A stretch of 64,000 nucleotides of DNA from Herbaspirillum sp. LeCh32-8 (GCF_017814915.1 NZ_JAGIPZ010000006.1:124001-188000), one strand, 5' to 3'; shown: positions 47,374-57,114, counted from the stretch's first letter. Numbers and translations: made by a program. Notes: generated by a model from the sequence alone, not told the origin.

Positions 47374-49512
47374 ATGCCGTCGCCGCTATCGACATCCGGT
47401 CGCTCCGTCGACCGTTTTCCTTTCCATTTCCTCCATGCTCCCTGGCGACGCTTGCGCCTGCAGCTGGAGCGCTGGCGCGCGCATTTCCCGCTGCGCAACG
47501 CCAACCTCTCCGAAGGGCTGCGTGCGGCGTGCGGGGCCAGCGCGATGTTGTTGCTGGGCGAGTGGTTGGGCAATCCCTTGTTTTCTTGGGCGGCGATCGG
47601 CGCCTTCCTGACGTGCCTGGCCGACAGCGCCGGGTCCAACCGCGCGCGCCTGGTGTCGATGGGCGGCTTTGCGTTGGCGTCGACGCTGGGTGGTATGCTG
47701 GCCGCAAGCGCCGCGGGCGTGAGTGTCGAGACGGGGTTGCTGGCGATCACCGCCTGCGCCGGCGTGGCCGGGTTCTCGCGGGTGTACGGCGCCGCCGCCG
47801 GGTTGGTGCTGATGCTGGCAGCCGGGGTGTCGGCCATCATGGCCGATGCGCCGGTGGTGTTGTGGCCGTTCGGTCATAGCCATGTGCTGATCTATTTCGC
47901 CGGTTGCCTGTGGGCCATGCTGCTGGGGTTGACGGTATGGCGCATCCATCCCTTCGCGCCGGCGCGAAAAGCGGTGGCGCGGGTGTATGGCACCTTGGCC
48001 GAATTGGCGGCGGTGGCGGCTTCCAGCGAAGACGGCGAGCCCAGGCCCCAGGCGCAGCTGGCGCACGTGGCCGAACTGGCTGCGCATACGCGCCGCCATG
48101 CGCGCTTCGATATCGCCACCGCACGTCGCGCGGTGGATGCCGTGGCAGCTGAGCGCACCGAGTCGCGTCGCCTGTACGAGAACCTGCTGGTGCGACTGGC
48201 GCGCGCCGGCGAGCTGCTCGATTGCATCACCGTGCTGGCCGACCTGCGTCTGACGCATTACCAGGAGCCCGACGCGCGGCGCCGCACCTCGCGCGTGCTG
48301 GCCGCCATCGCGCAGCTGCTGCAGGGCATGCAGCGCGCCATGGCCGCCGGCGAGCCGATTGCGGCCGACGACGACGCACGCATCATGCTGCGCCTGCGCC
48401 AGCTGGTGGCGCGCCTGCCCAGCGGCGCGGGCCGCGTGCTGCAGTTGGTCGAGGCGCCGTTGGCGGCCGGCGTTGCCGCTGGCGATCCGGTCGGCCTCAA
48501 GCAGGCCGCGCGCGAGACCGAGGCGCAGCCGCATGGCTTGCCTGCCCTGCTGCATCGCCTGCGCGCGCTGTGGCGCAAGGCCGCGCTGCACGCCAACGCC
48601 GGCTCGGCCGAGCTGCATCACGCCTGGCGCTGCGCCGCCGCGGCCGGGATTACTTACCTGATCGTGCATCTGCTGGAGCTGCCCTTCGGCTACTGGGCCA
48701 CCATGGCCACCATGCTGGTGATGCAGCCGACCGTGGCCGACAGCTGGTCGCGCAGCATGGAGCGCGCCGTCGGCAGCGTGGTCGGCGGCGCGCTGGCGAT
48801 CGCCTTGTGTCTGGTGGTGCATTCGCCGCTGGCGCTGGCCGCGCTGGTGTTTCCGCTGACGGTGCTGACCATGGCCCTGCGTCCGGTCAGCTACGGCCTC
48901 TACGCCACCTTCTTGACGCCGGTGTTCGTGCTGGTGGCCGACGTTGCCACCGATCCCGCGCTGCAGCTTGCCAACGCCGCGCTGCGCGCCGGCAACAATG
49001 TCATCGGCGCGGCCGTGGCGGTGGCGGCCAGCTACCTGTTCTGGCCGCGTCGCCAGGGCGGTGACGCGCACGGGCAACTGTGGCGCATGGTGCAGCTCAA
49101 CCTGGCCTATCTGATCGACGCGGTGCAGGCCGGCCACGCCCCTGGCGAACTGGCGCGCATGCATGCCCATCGGCGCGACGCTTGCGTGGCCAATGTCGAG
49201 GCCGGCCTGCTGTTGCAGCGCTTGCTGCGCGAGCGCGCCTGGTCAGACCGCGCCGGCGGCGCCGGGCGTACCGCAGTCGCCTTGTCGCGACGGCTGGCGG
49301 CGGCCGCCAGCCATTTGTGGACGCATCCGCAGCCGGCCGCGCCGGAGTTGCAGCAATGGCTGCAGGAGATGGGCGCCGCCCTGCAAGCGCATGACGCGGC
49401 CGCGCTGCACGAGCTGGCGCGTCGCCGTCCTGCCCCGGTGCAGCTGGCGCAGGCCGATTCGGTCGAGACGCTATGCCTGCTGGTGGCGGCATTGTTGCCC
49501 GCGGAAAAATAA
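47374..49512 (+). CDS. FUSC family inner-membrane protein (putative aromatic-acid exporter)
   Basis: The 712-residue protein has two blocks of membrane helices (about 50-185 and about 425-560), each followed by a helical cytoplasmic region. This is the duplicated FUSC/YccC/AaeB layout. The second block contains WRCAAAAGITYLIVHLLELP and YWATMATMLVMQPTVADSWS followed by RSMERAVGSVVGGALA, the conserved FUSC segment. Homologues include AaeB and fusaric-acid resistance pumps. It lies 88 bases upstream of an MscS-type channel gene on the same strand. The substrate is unknown. The start lacks a clear ribosome site. Confidence 0.9.
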   Translation: MPSPLSTSGRSVDRFPFHFLHAPWRRLRLQLERWRAHFPLRNANLSEGLRAACGASAMLLLGEWLGNPLFSWAAIGAFLTCLADSAGSNRARLVSMGGFALASTLGGMLAASAAGVSVETGLLAITACAGVAGFSRVYGAAAGLVLMLAAGVSAIMADAPVVLWPFGHSHVLIYFAGCLWAMLLGLTVWRIHPFAPARKAVARVYGTLAELAAVAASSEDGEPRPQAQLAHVAELAAHTRRHARFDIATARRAVDAVAAERTESRRLYENLLVRLARAGELLDCITVLADLRLTHYQEPDARRRTSRVLAAIAQLLQGMQRAMAAGEPIAADDDARIMLRLRQLVARLPSGAGRVLQLVEAPLAAGVAAGDPVGLKQAARETEAQPHGLPALLHRLRALWRKAALHANAGSAELHHAWRCAAAAGITYLIVHLLELPFGYWATMATMLVMQPTVADSWSRSMERAVGSVVGGALAIALCLVVHSPLALAALVFPLTVLTMALRPVSYGLYATFLTPVFVLVADVATDPALQLANAALRAGNNVIGAAVAVAASYLFWPRRQGGDAHGQLWRMVQLNLAYLIDAVQAGHAPGELARMHAHRRDACVANVEAGLLLQRLLRERAWSDRAGGAGRTAVALSRRLAAAASHLWTHPQPAAPELQQWLQEMGAALQAHDAAALHELARRRPAPVQLAQADSVETLCLLVAALLPAEK

Positions 49513-49600
49513 GCGGAAACAAAATCTCCCTTCCCGGTTCGAACGCGAAAACGGCAAGCCACGATGGCGATGCCGTGCTGACAACATGAAAAGGGAAGCG

Positions 49601-50722
49601 ATGAACCTGGATTTTCTCTACAACATGAACGAAGGACCGTTGCGCTCCGGCCTGATCGTGCTGGGCGTGGCGCTGGTATCGGTGGTGGTGGCGGTGATCC
49701 TGCACCGGCTGGGTACGGCGCTGGTGCGGCGTATCGCGCGCGGTCATCCGTTCACCACCACTGCCACCGAGGTCGCCTACAACTCGGGGCGCACCTGCCT
49801 GATCCTCTTCATGCTGCGCTTGGTGCTGACCGGCGCGCCGGACAATACGCCCGGGCTGACCTCGATTTCCTATCTCACCTCGGTGGCATTGATCCTGGCA
49901 TTGACCTGGTTCTTGATGCGCTGCGTGAAGTCGGTCAGCGTCACCGTGGTCAAGTTGCATCCCTACGACATCGCCGACAACCTGAAGGCGCGTCGCATCC
50001 TCACCCAGACCCGGGTGCTGTCGCGCAGCGCCTATTTCCTGATTGCCCTGCTGGGCCTGTCGTTCGTGCTGTTGACCTTGCCCGGCGCGCGCCAGTTCGG
50101 CGCCAGCCTGCTGGCCTCGGCCGGGGTGGCCGGCATCGTCGCCGGTATTGCCGCCAAGCCGGTGCTGGGCAACTTCTTCGCCGGGCTGCAAATCGCTTTC
50201 TCCCAACCGATCAGGCTCGACGACGTGCTGATCGTCAAAGGCGAATGGGGGCGCGTGGAAGAGATCACCGGCACCTTCGTGGTGGTGAAGATCTGGGATG
50301 AACGACGCATGATCGTGCCGCTGCAGTGGTTCATCGAAAATCCGTTCGAGAACTGGACGCATACCTCGGCCACTATCCTGGGCACGGTGTTTCTCTGGCT
50401 GGATTATTCAGTGCCCGCCGGGGCAGTGCGCGCCGAGTTCGAGCGGCTGGTGAAGACCTTGCCGCTGTGGGACAAGCGTGTCTGCGTGATGCATGTCACC
50501 GACGCCGACCAGCGCTGCATGCAGGTGCGCCTCTTGGTGTCGGCCATCGATTCGGGCAGCGCCTTCGACCTGCGCTGCCAGATCCGCGAGCACATGATCG
50601 GCTTCATCGCGAAGAATTACCCGCACGCCCTGCCGCGCCTGCGTGCCGAGGTCGAGGCGCGCAACGACGCGGATGCGCTGGACACGGTCGTGGCCGGCTC
50701 GCCCAAGGAAAGCCTGGGCTGA
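49601..50722 (+). CDS. MscS-family mechanosensitive channel
   Basis: The 373-residue protein has four or so membrane segments; the last, ASLLASAGVAGIVAGIAAKP (about 170-190), is the Gly/Ala-rich pore helix, followed by VLGNFFAGLQIAFSQPIRLDD and the beta domain (VEEITGTFVVVKIWDERRMI, then VPLQWFIENPFENWT). MscS channels open on membrane stretch to release solutes. I chose the ATG at 49601 because AAGGGA precedes it; the ATG at 49586 is possible. It probably shares a transcript with the FUSC gene upstream. Confidence 0.93.
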   Translation: MNLDFLYNMNEGPLRSGLIVLGVALVSVVVAVILHRLGTALVRRIARGHPFTTTATEVAYNSGRTCLILFMLRLVLTGAPDNTPGLTSISYLTSVALILALTWFLMRCVKSVSVTVVKLHPYDIADNLKARRILTQTRVLSRSAYFLIALLGLSFVLLTLPGARQFGASLLASAGVAGIVAGIAAKPVLGNFFAGLQIAFSQPIRLDDVLIVKGEWGRVEEITGTFVVVKIWDERRMIVPLQWFIENPFENWTHTSATILGTVFLWLDYSVPAGAVRAEFERLVKTLPLWDKRVCVMHVTDADQRCMQVRLLVSAIDSGSAFDLRCQIREHMIGFIAKNYPHALPRLRAEVEARNDADALDTVVAGSPKESLG

Positions 50723-50805
50723 CCACGGCAACAAACCAAAAAAATGGAAGACAAAGAGGTAGGCGGACCACATTACTGGCGACCGAGGGGAGAGATCGTC
50801 GCTGC

Positions 50806-51072
50806 GAGCGTGTTATGACCTATTTCATCCCCCGCGTTCGGATGAGAAGGGATGCAGTGCAAGGCGCGATGCGCAGCGTAGGGTGGCGCCCTACGCAAGC
50901 GTTGCAACGCGGCAATGCGCCCTTCTCATCCGAACCCTGCGGGCAGCTCCGGCAAGGGGCTGCCTGCGGCGTTGCATCTCCTTGCCGTAGCACCGCTACG
51001 GCGCGTCGACGCGCCTTGCATGCAACCCCTTGCCGAAGCTGCGCGGGGGATGAAATAGGTCATAACACGCTC
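50806..51072. mobile_element. 267-bp MITE-like element with 31-bp perfect terminal inverted repeats
   Basis: The ends 50806-50836 and 51042-51072 are perfect inverted copies starting GAGCGTGTTATGACCTATTT. Inside is a second inverted pair, TTCGGATGAGAAGGG (from 50837) and CCCTTCTCATCCGAA (to 50936), and further GC-rich palindromes. No transposase fits in this length, so it would be mobilised in trans. No obvious target-site duplication flanks it. The rest of the 50723-51205 gap shows no gene. Confidence 0.8.
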
Positions 51073-51205
51073 TGGCCCGCCTGGGGAGATCGTGGCACGC
51101 CGGGATCGCCGGCGTCCGGTGCGCGCGGCGCTTGTGGCGCCGGCGCGGTACTGCATCAATCTTGCTGCTGAAGGTGTTGCATCATCGCGGCAGGGTCGCG
51201 GATGA

Positions 51206-51616
51206 TTACAGGGCGTTGCTGTTGCTGTTGCTGATGGCCTGATCTTGCGAACGGGCTTGTTGCAGTTCGTCCTTCACTTGCTGACGGGTCAGCACCGAGT
51301 GGAAAGGCTTGTCGGCCGGGTATTGGTCGCTGACGACGATCTCGCCGTTGTCGCGGGCTTGCTTGAGCTCGGCGACCACGTCGGCGCGGGTCTTGGTCGA
51401 CACGAACTTCTTGTCGGTCGGGTCTTGATAACGGTCGGTGACCAGGATTTCGCCGTTGGCGCGGGCTTGTTGCAGCTCGGCGATCACTTCGGCACGGGTC
51501 TTGGTCGACACGACGGGGGTTTCCGGCGGGTAAGCCACTTCAGCCATGGCGGCGCCAACGGCGGTGGTCAACAGCAGGCCTGCAAACAGGTTCTTGGCAA
51601 TGTTCTTGGTGTTCAT
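51206..51616 (-). CDS. DUF4148 small secreted protein
   Basis: The 136-residue protein has a signal peptide (cleavage near AAMAE, about residue 25) and three copies of a ~20-residue repeat: TKTRAEVIAELQQARANGEI, TKTRADVVAELKQARDNGEI and LTRQQVKDELQQARSQ. This is the DUF4148 pattern common in Burkholderiales, periplasmic and of unknown function. The tail is SNSNSNAL. AAGGAAAC precedes the ATG. Its neighbours give no clue. Confidence 0.88.
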   Translation of the reverse strand: MNTKNIAKNLFAGLLLTTAVGAAMAEVAYPPETPVVSTKTRAEVIAELQQARANGEILVTDRYQDPTDKKFVSTKTRADVVAELKQARDNGEIVVSDQYPADKPFHSVLTRQQVKDELQQARSQDQAISNSNSNAL

Positions 51617-52134
51617 GATCGTTTCCTTGTGAGAGATAGGATGTGCGATTCAGCCCGGCCCGACGTTTGTGGATCAGTCGCTTTTCGCTTTCATCGTGAA
51701 ACCAAGTTTAGGGATTGCAGGCGTTCAGAAAAAGGCTCTAAACCGGAATACATAATTCCCAAAACCAGAACAATCAATTTTTTCGTACAGCATGGGTCGT
51801 ATCCGGAACACCATCGGATGTCGTGGCGACCATGGCGGATTTCAATGGAAGATCTTTAAAATCGATCGGAAACCCTTTTAAATAAAGGGTTTGTCCATTC
51901 TCAAAAACTCGCCCGGGATTGCCTCGTCGACAATTCCTTGAGATGACGCAATGCGGAAACTATCGGCCCGATACAAAATGACAATGAACTTGTTCAATGG
52001 ATTTGAGCAAGTTTTTCAAGCTTTCGTTGTATAAGATAAGATATAACGAAATGCGGATCAGCACCCGATCGCGCATCAGGCGCACGCGCTGCGCCCTGCC
52101 CCGCTCTTCTCACTTTCCGTTCGCCGCCACCGCC
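51617..52134. other. 518-bp intergenic region, AT-richer, with a hairpin
   Basis: It separates divergent genes (DUF4148 and the amidotransferase). It holds the hairpin AAACCCTTT/AAAGGGTTT at 51870-51892 and an AT-rich stretch near 52030-52050 (ATAAGATAAGATATAACG) that could be promoter DNA for the plus-strand gene. No gene is seen; an open frame beginning at 51997 is only an upstream extension of the amidotransferase. Confidence 0.45.
51870..51892. terminator. Intergenic hairpin
   Basis: AAACCCTTT and AAAGGGTTT form a 9-bp stem around TAAAT. It has no gene directly upstream in either direction, so a terminator role is uncertain. Confidence 0.35.
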
Positions 52135-52875
52135 ATGAAAACCGCCCTCGCCCTCCGCCACGTCGCCTTCGAAGACCTGGGTCAGCTCGCGCCCCTGTTG
52201 AAGAAGAACGGTTACCAGGTCAGTTACTTCGACGTCGGCGTCGACTCCTTCGCCCACGTCTCGCCGCTGGACGCCGATCTGGTGATCGTGCTGGGCGGCC
52301 CCATCGCCGTCTACGACACCGCGCAATATCCTTATTTGCGCGCCGAGATCGCGTGGTTGCGCGCACGCCTGCTGGAAGACCTGCCCACCCTGGGCATCTG
52401 CCTGGGCGCGCAACTGATGGCGGCGGCGCTGCATGCGCGCGTCTATCCCGGCACCTCCGGCAAGGAGATTGGCTGGGGCCCGCTGCGCGCGGGCGCGCAT
52501 GCCGTCGAGTTGCCCTGGTTCCACCAGCTGGTGGGCCAGGACACACGCGTGCTGCACTGGCACGGCGACACCTTCGACTTGCCCGAGGGGGCGCGCCATC
52601 TGGCTTCCTCCGCGCAGTACCCGAACCAGGCCTTCGCCTGGGGCGAGAATTGCCTGGCGCTGCAGTTTCATCCGGAGTTCGATGTGCGCATGGTGGAGCG
52701 CTGGCTGATCGGTCATGCGCACGAGATTGCGCACACGCGCAACATCAGCCTGGCCGGCCTGCGCGCCGATGCCGAGCAATACGGCCGCTCCTTCGAGGCG
52801 GCCTCGCAGCATTTCTGGCAAGGCTGGCTGCGCAGCCTGAACGGGAACAAGGAAGAGATGCGGCGCACGGCCTGA
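52135..52875 (+). CDS. Class I glutamine amidotransferase-like protein
   Basis: This is a 246-residue stand-alone GATase1 domain. Catalytic Cys is C89 in LGICLGAQL and the His-Glu pair is H179/E181 in LQFHPEF, so the triad is intact. The GuaA-like layout LVIVLGGPIAVYD, GKEIGWGPL and LHWHGDTFDLP places it with the GMP-synthase-like amidotransferases that release ammonia from glutamine or hydrolyse gamma-glutamyl compounds. No synthase partner is adjacent. The ATG at 52135 is the first before the conserved sequence. The substrate is unknown. Confidence 0.9.
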   Translation: MKTALALRHVAFEDLGQLAPLLKKNGYQVSYFDVGVDSFAHVSPLDADLVIVLGGPIAVYDTAQYPYLRAEIAWLRARLLEDLPTLGICLGAQLMAAALHARVYPGTSGKEIGWGPLRAGAHAVELPWFHQLVGQDTRVLHWHGDTFDLPEGARHLASSAQYPNQAFAWGENCLALQFHPEFDVRMVERWLIGHAHEIAHTRNISLAGLRADAEQYGRSFEAASQHFWQGWLRSLNGNKEEMRRTA

Positions 52876-52907
52876 GGCATTGTGCCCGGCCGTGCGCGCA
52901 GGAAGGC

Positions 52908-54542
52908 TCAGGCCGACGGCGTGAGCTGCAGGGGCTGCGGCGTGATGTCGCGTTCGGGCTGACCGTGACGCGCAGCGCCGGCGGCCACCACCGGCGTGCC
53001 GAGACGGAACTTGCGGCCGGCATCGGCCAGCTTTTGCGCCTGTGAGCGCAGCATGTCGGAGGTGGCGGTGGCCTCTTCCACCAGCGCCGCGTTCTGTTGG
53101 GTGGCGTCATCGATTTCGGTGACGGCGCGGCTGATCTGCTCGATGCCCGAACTCTGCTCGCGGCTGGCCACCGAGATCTCGCCCATGATGTCGGTCACGC
53201 GCTTGATGCTCTCGACCACGTCGCCCATGGTGGCGCCGGCCTCGTTGACCAGCTTGCTGCCGGCGTCCACTTTCTCCACCGAATTGTCGATCAGCTGCTT
53301 GATCTCCTTGGCTGCGGCCGCCGAGCGCTGCGCCAGCGAGCGCACTTCGGACGCCACCACCGCGAAGCCGCGGCCCTGCTCGCCGGCGCGCGCCGCTTCC
53401 ACTGCCGCGTTCAGGGCCAGGATATTGGTCTGGAAGGCGATGCCGTCGATCACGCTGATGATGTCTACGATCTTGTTGGACGAGTGATTGATTTCGCTCA
53501 TCGTCTGCACCACCTGCGACACGACGCCGCTGCCCTTCTTGGCCACGTCGGATGCGTCCATCGCCAGCTGGTTGGCCTGCTGCGCGTTCTCGGCGTTCTG
53601 CTTGACGGTGGAGGTGAGTTCTTCGATAGAGGCAGCGGTCTCTTCCAGCGAGCCGGCCTGCTGCTCGGTGCGCGAGGACAGGTCGAAGTTGCCCGAGGCA
53701 ATCTCGCCGGCGGCGGTGGTGATCGACTCGGTGCCGACCTGCACTTCGCTGACGATGCTGCGCAAGGAATTATTCATCTCGCCGAGCGCGCGCATCAGCT
53801 CGGCAATCTCGTCGCGCCCCTTTTGCTCGATGTGCGCCGACAGGTCGCCGGCGGCCACCATCTTGGCAACGTCCAGCGCGCGCTTGAGCGGCGCCGTGAT
53901 GCTGCGTGAAATGATCACCACCGCCACCGCGCCGATGGTCACCAGCAGCACGCTCAACAACACCATCAGCTGCATGCTGCGCTCGCTGCTGGCGTCGATG
54001 TCGGCCGCCAGCTTGTCGATGGCATTGCGCTGCTCGGCCAACAGATTGTTCACCTTCCCGCCGTAGTCTTTGGCGGCCGGCTCGAAGACCTCCTTGTAGG
54101 CCTTTTCGGAGGCCGCGGCGTCGCCGGTCTTGCGGGTATTCATCACCAGTTCCTTGGAGGCCTGGTATTTCTTGCGGGCCTCGATGATAGTCGCCATCAG
54201 CGCCTTCTCTTCATCCGAGGACAGCAGCGGCTCGATCTTCTTGATGATGGCGCTGCCGCTCTTGACGCTCTGGTCGATGTCGTCCTTGAAGGTGTTGGAG
54301 AGCTCGGCGTCGCTGCTGCGCGCGATCATCGAGGTGCGCACCACCGCCGAATAGGTCAGCACGAACCAGTCGGCCACCAGGCGTTCCTTGGCCAGCGGTA
54401 TTTCCATCATCTGGCGCGTCGCGTCGGCGTTCTTGCGCGCGTTGTACAGCGCCATCGAGGTGGACAGGATGGCCAGCACCAGCACGAGCGCGAAGCCGAA
54501 GGTGAGGCGGTTGGAGATCCGCATGTTGGAAAGGATTTTCAT
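52908..54542 (-). CDS. Methyl-accepting chemotaxis protein
   Basis: This 544-residue receptor has TM1 (about 11-30), a four-helix-bundle type ligand domain with LAKERLVADWFVLTYSAVVR (4HB_MCP-like), TM2 (about 190-211), HAMP (SRSITAPLKRALDVAKMVAA), and a signalling tip [20 protein letters not shown] followed by [13 protein letters not shown]. Residues of the tip are nearly identical to the receptor at 15552-17153, but the sensory domains differ. There is no CheR-docking pentapeptide. The ligand is unknown. Confidence 0.95.
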   Translation of the reverse strand: MKILSNMRISNRLTFGFALVLVLAILSTSMALYNARKNADATRQMMEIPLAKERLVADWFVLTYSAVVRTSMIARSSDAELSNTFKDDIDQSVKSGSAIIKKIEPLLSSDEEKALMATIIEARKKYQASKELVMNTRKTGDAAASEKAYKEVFEPAAKDYGGKVNNLLAEQRNAIDKLAADIDASSERSMQLMVLLSVLLVTIGAVAVVIISRSITAPLKRALDVAKMVAAGDLSAHIEQKGRDEIAELMRALGEMNNSLRSIVSEVQVGTESITTAAGEIASGNFDLSSRTEQQAGSLEETAASIEELTSTVKQNAENAQQANQLAMDASDVAKKGSGVVSQVVQTMSEINHSSNKIVDIISVIDGIAFQTNILALNAAVEAARAGEQGRGFAVVASEVRSLAQRSAAAAKEIKQLIDNSVEKVDAGSKLVNEAGATMGDVVESIKRVTDIMGEISVASREQSSGIEQISRAVTEIDDATQQNAALVEEATATSDMLRSQAQKLADAGRKFRLGTPVVAAGAARHGQPERDITPQPLQLTPSA

Positions 54543-54948
54543 GGTGTCTGCCGAATAAAAAGGACTCGCGCCCGGGTCTCTGGATTATTGTTATTGGTTG
54601 TTATTCGACGTCGCCGGCGAGGCCGCGCACATCGCCGGTTGGCAGTGTGCGACGACGCTTGCGGGTGCCAGTCCAGATTACTGGCTTTTGAGGGCTGCGG
54701 GAATAGGTGGAAACCACGTAATCACGCAAAGTCTGTCAATTGCCGCGAGGCATGTGGCGATGCTGCCATGCGTCAAGCGTAGCGGCGCCGTTGCGGCGTG
54801 AGAATGTCGATAAAGCACACGGCTTCTCGCGCGCAACTTCTCAATTGACGGGATCGTTGGTGGGGGTATCGGCTGGACGCGGCGACGCGCCGATTCGCAG
54901 CGTCGCCGCAAAGACGGGATGCCGTGCGGCATCCCGTGAGGCGGTGCG
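54543..54948. other. 406-bp intergenic region
   Basis: It contains the chemoreceptor promoter region (its start is at 54542, minus strand) and, at its right end, the hairpin that follows the amidohydrolase gene. I see no gene or repeat otherwise. Confidence 0.45.
54914..54937 (-). terminator. Hairpin after the amidohydrolase gene
   Basis: ACGGGATGCCG and CGGCATCCCGT form an 11-bp stem directly after the minus-strand stop, followed by CTTTG on that strand. It is a weak intrinsic terminator. Confidence 0.5.
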
Positions 54949-56262
54949 TCAGGCTTGCGGCGCCAGCCCCGCGCGCAGACCCATGACCCGGGACAGCGCG
55001 CGCGTGCCGGCGTCGAAGTCGTCCTGCTCCATCGCCTCGTCCGGATTGTGGCTGCCGTTGCCGTTGCGCACGAACAGCATGGCCGTCGCGATGCCCTGGT
55101 TGGCGAACAGCGCCGAGTCGTGGCCGGCGCCGCTGGGCAGGCGGCGGTGCGACAGTTGCAGCGCCTGCGCGGCGGCCTGCAGTTCATCCTGCAGCGCCGC
55201 GTCCATCTGCGCCGGCTGGCTGCCGGTGCGCTCGCCCAGTTCGAAGCGCACGCCGTGTTTCTTCTCGGCGATCGCCACCGCCTCCATCAGGTGACGCTCC
55301 ATGCGGTGCAGGCTGTCGGTGCTGCGCGAACGAATGTCCACGCCGAAGCTGGCCCGCCCCGAGACCTTGCTGATGTCGGCCTGCTGTGCGTCGGTGAAGA
55401 CCTGGCCGAAGGTCAGCGTCAGCTCCTCCCCTTCCCGTTCCATCTGCGCCCAGTCCTGCTGCAGGCGCGCGATGACTTCCGCCAGCGCCACCACCGCGTC
55501 ATGGCGGTGGCTGCGCGGCGTCGCGCCCGAGTGGGCATAGTCGCCCAGCACGCGCGCGTGGCGGTAGCGCAGGCTGCCGCAGATGCCGGTGACCACGCCG
55601 ACTTGCTCGCCGGCTTCCACCAGCACCGGTCCCTGCTCGATGTGCAGTTCGAGGAAGCAGGCGATGCGTCTGGCGTTCAGGTGCGCCTCGCCGCCGGCGA
55701 TGCCTTCGGGGCGGCCGCCGCATTCGATCAGGTGATCGCGCAGGCTGCGTCGCGTGTCCAGGCGCAGGATATCGAGCGCGTCCGCGCCCAGCAGGCCGAA
55801 GGCCGATTTGCTGCCGATGTAGGAGACCGGGAACCAGGCGCTCTCTTCCGCGCGCACGCCCATCACGGTGACGTCGCATTGCGGCTGCACGCCGGCCGCG
55901 ACCCAACCGGCCAGCACCGAGAGGCCGGCCACCACGCCGGCGGCGCCGTCGTAGTTGCCGCCGCGCGGCACGGAGTCCAGGTGCGAGCCGGTCATGACGG
56001 CCGGCGCGCTGCGGTCGCGGCCGGGCAAGGTCATGTAGAGATTGAGCGCGGCGTCGGTGCTGACTTCCAGGCCCAGCGTGCGCGCCGTCTGCGCCATCAG
56101 CTGGTGCGCGCGTTGCTCGCCGGCGCCGTAGGTGTCGCGGGTGATGCCGTGGGCGTCGCCATTGAGTTGGTCGCTGTCGCGGCGCAGCTGCTGGAACAGC
56201 CGGCGCGCCAGTTGCAGGTCGGGTTCGGCCAGGGGGAGGGTGGCCGCGGTCTTGGTATGCAT
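54949..56262 (-). CDS. M20-family amidohydrolase (N-carbamoyl-amino-acid hydrolase / allantoate amidohydrolase type)
   Basis: The 437-residue enzyme has the two-metal site of the family: H94 and D105 in GSHLDSVPRGGNYDGAAG, E139/E140 in GVRAEESAWFP, H207 in LELHIEQGP, and a late His in SGAGHDSALF. ARVLGDYAHSGATPR carries the dimer-domain residues that bind the substrate carboxylate. Family members hydrolyse N-carbamoyl amino acids, allantoate or ureidoglycolate; the specific substrate is unclear. The ATG at 56262 follows GGAAG. No hydantoinase or purine-catabolism gene is adjacent. Confidence 0.92.
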   Translation of the reverse strand: MHTKTAATLPLAEPDLQLARRLFQQLRRDSDQLNGDAHGITRDTYGAGEQRAHQLMAQTARTLGLEVSTDAALNLYMTLPGRDRSAPAVMTGSHLDSVPRGGNYDGAAGVVAGLSVLAGWVAAGVQPQCDVTVMGVRAEESAWFPVSYIGSKSAFGLLGADALDILRLDTRRSLRDHLIECGGRPEGIAGGEAHLNARRIACFLELHIEQGPVLVEAGEQVGVVTGICGSLRYRHARVLGDYAHSGATPRSHRHDAVVALAEVIARLQQDWAQMEREGEELTLTFGQVFTDAQQADISKVSGRASFGVDIRSRSTDSLHRMERHLMEAVAIAEKKHGVRFELGERTGSQPAQMDAALQDELQAAAQALQLSHRRLPSGAGHDSALFANQGIATAMLFVRNGNGSHNPDEAMEQDDFDAGTRALSRVMGLRAGLAPQA

Positions 56263-56748
56263 ATGTGCTTCCGTGAGTGCTGATAGCGATAAGGCGGATG
56301 CGAAGGGAGACGCTGCGGGCATTCTGCACCAAATCAGGCGGGCGCCGCTTCGCGCGCTGACGGCAAGCAATAGTCATGCCGCAAGGCAAGCGCGGCATTG
56401 GCGTTCCCGCGTGCTGGGGAGAGTTCTGCATCGTTACTTTCGGTTGCATTCCTGACCTGCGCTTGCAATTGCGCCTGAACCTCGTAGGCCAAACCGCTTT
56501 CTCAATCGTGTGGGCTGTTGTCAAGCGCATGCCGCTGCGGCACCGGTATGCGTCGACGGCGGCCCGCAGCGCCGCTCCAGGGAACGCAGGGAGTGCGCTG
56601 CCAGACCGCGCATTCGCCATTTCGGACCGGCGTTTGCGTCATCCGGGAGGTCGAAAATCAGACCTTGTCTGACATGTCGGCAAGTCGGATTTGCCTATAG
56701 TGGGCGCACGGACTTTCCGCTTTTCATTTGACGCCAAGGAGGTAAAAC
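56263..56748. other. 486-bp intergenic region between divergent genes
   Basis: No gene or repeat is seen. A TATAGT element at 56696-56701 lies upstream of the small secreted protein gene and is a candidate -10; no matching -35 is clear. Confidence 0.4.
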
Positions 56749-57060
56749 ATGAACGCAAACAAGATGAAAGCACGTCATATCCTGATCCCGTCCCTGTTGA
56801 TGGCTCTGGCCGGCGGCGCCATGGCGCAAAGCGCCCCTGCAACGTCGGCCGTGCCGTCCAACGATCCGTTCGTCCAGAAGCGTCAGGCCGATGCCGACGC
56901 CAAGGCCGAATACAAGGCTCAGAAGAAGGCTGCGAAGGCTGAATACAAGGCTGACAAGAAGGCTGCCCGCGCTGATCTGAAGCAGGAGAAGAAGGACTCG
57001 ACCGCGCAGCGTAACGAGCAGCTGGCCAACTCCCCTGCTCCCAAGCCCAGCACGCCTTGA
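56749..57060 (+). CDS. Small secreted Lys/Ala-rich protein
   Basis: The 103-residue protein has a signal peptide (cleavage after GGAMA, about residue 26) and a highly charged helical body with repeated KAEYKAQKKA / KAEYKADKKA / ARADLKQEKK units, then a Pro/Ser tail. The strong Lys periodicity suggests a soluble periplasmic helix, possibly binding acidic polymers. I recognise no family. A good AAGGAGG site precedes the ATG, and a strong terminator follows, so it is monocistronic and probably well expressed. Confidence 0.8.
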   Translation: MNANKMKARHILIPSLLMALAGGAMAQSAPATSAVPSNDPFVQKRQADADAKAEYKAQKKAAKAEYKADKKAARADLKQEKKDSTAQRNEQLANSPAPKPSTP

Positions 57061-57114
57061 TCGTGCATGAAGATTGACCTTGAGGATGGCGCGCCACGCG
57101 AACGGCGCGCCAGG

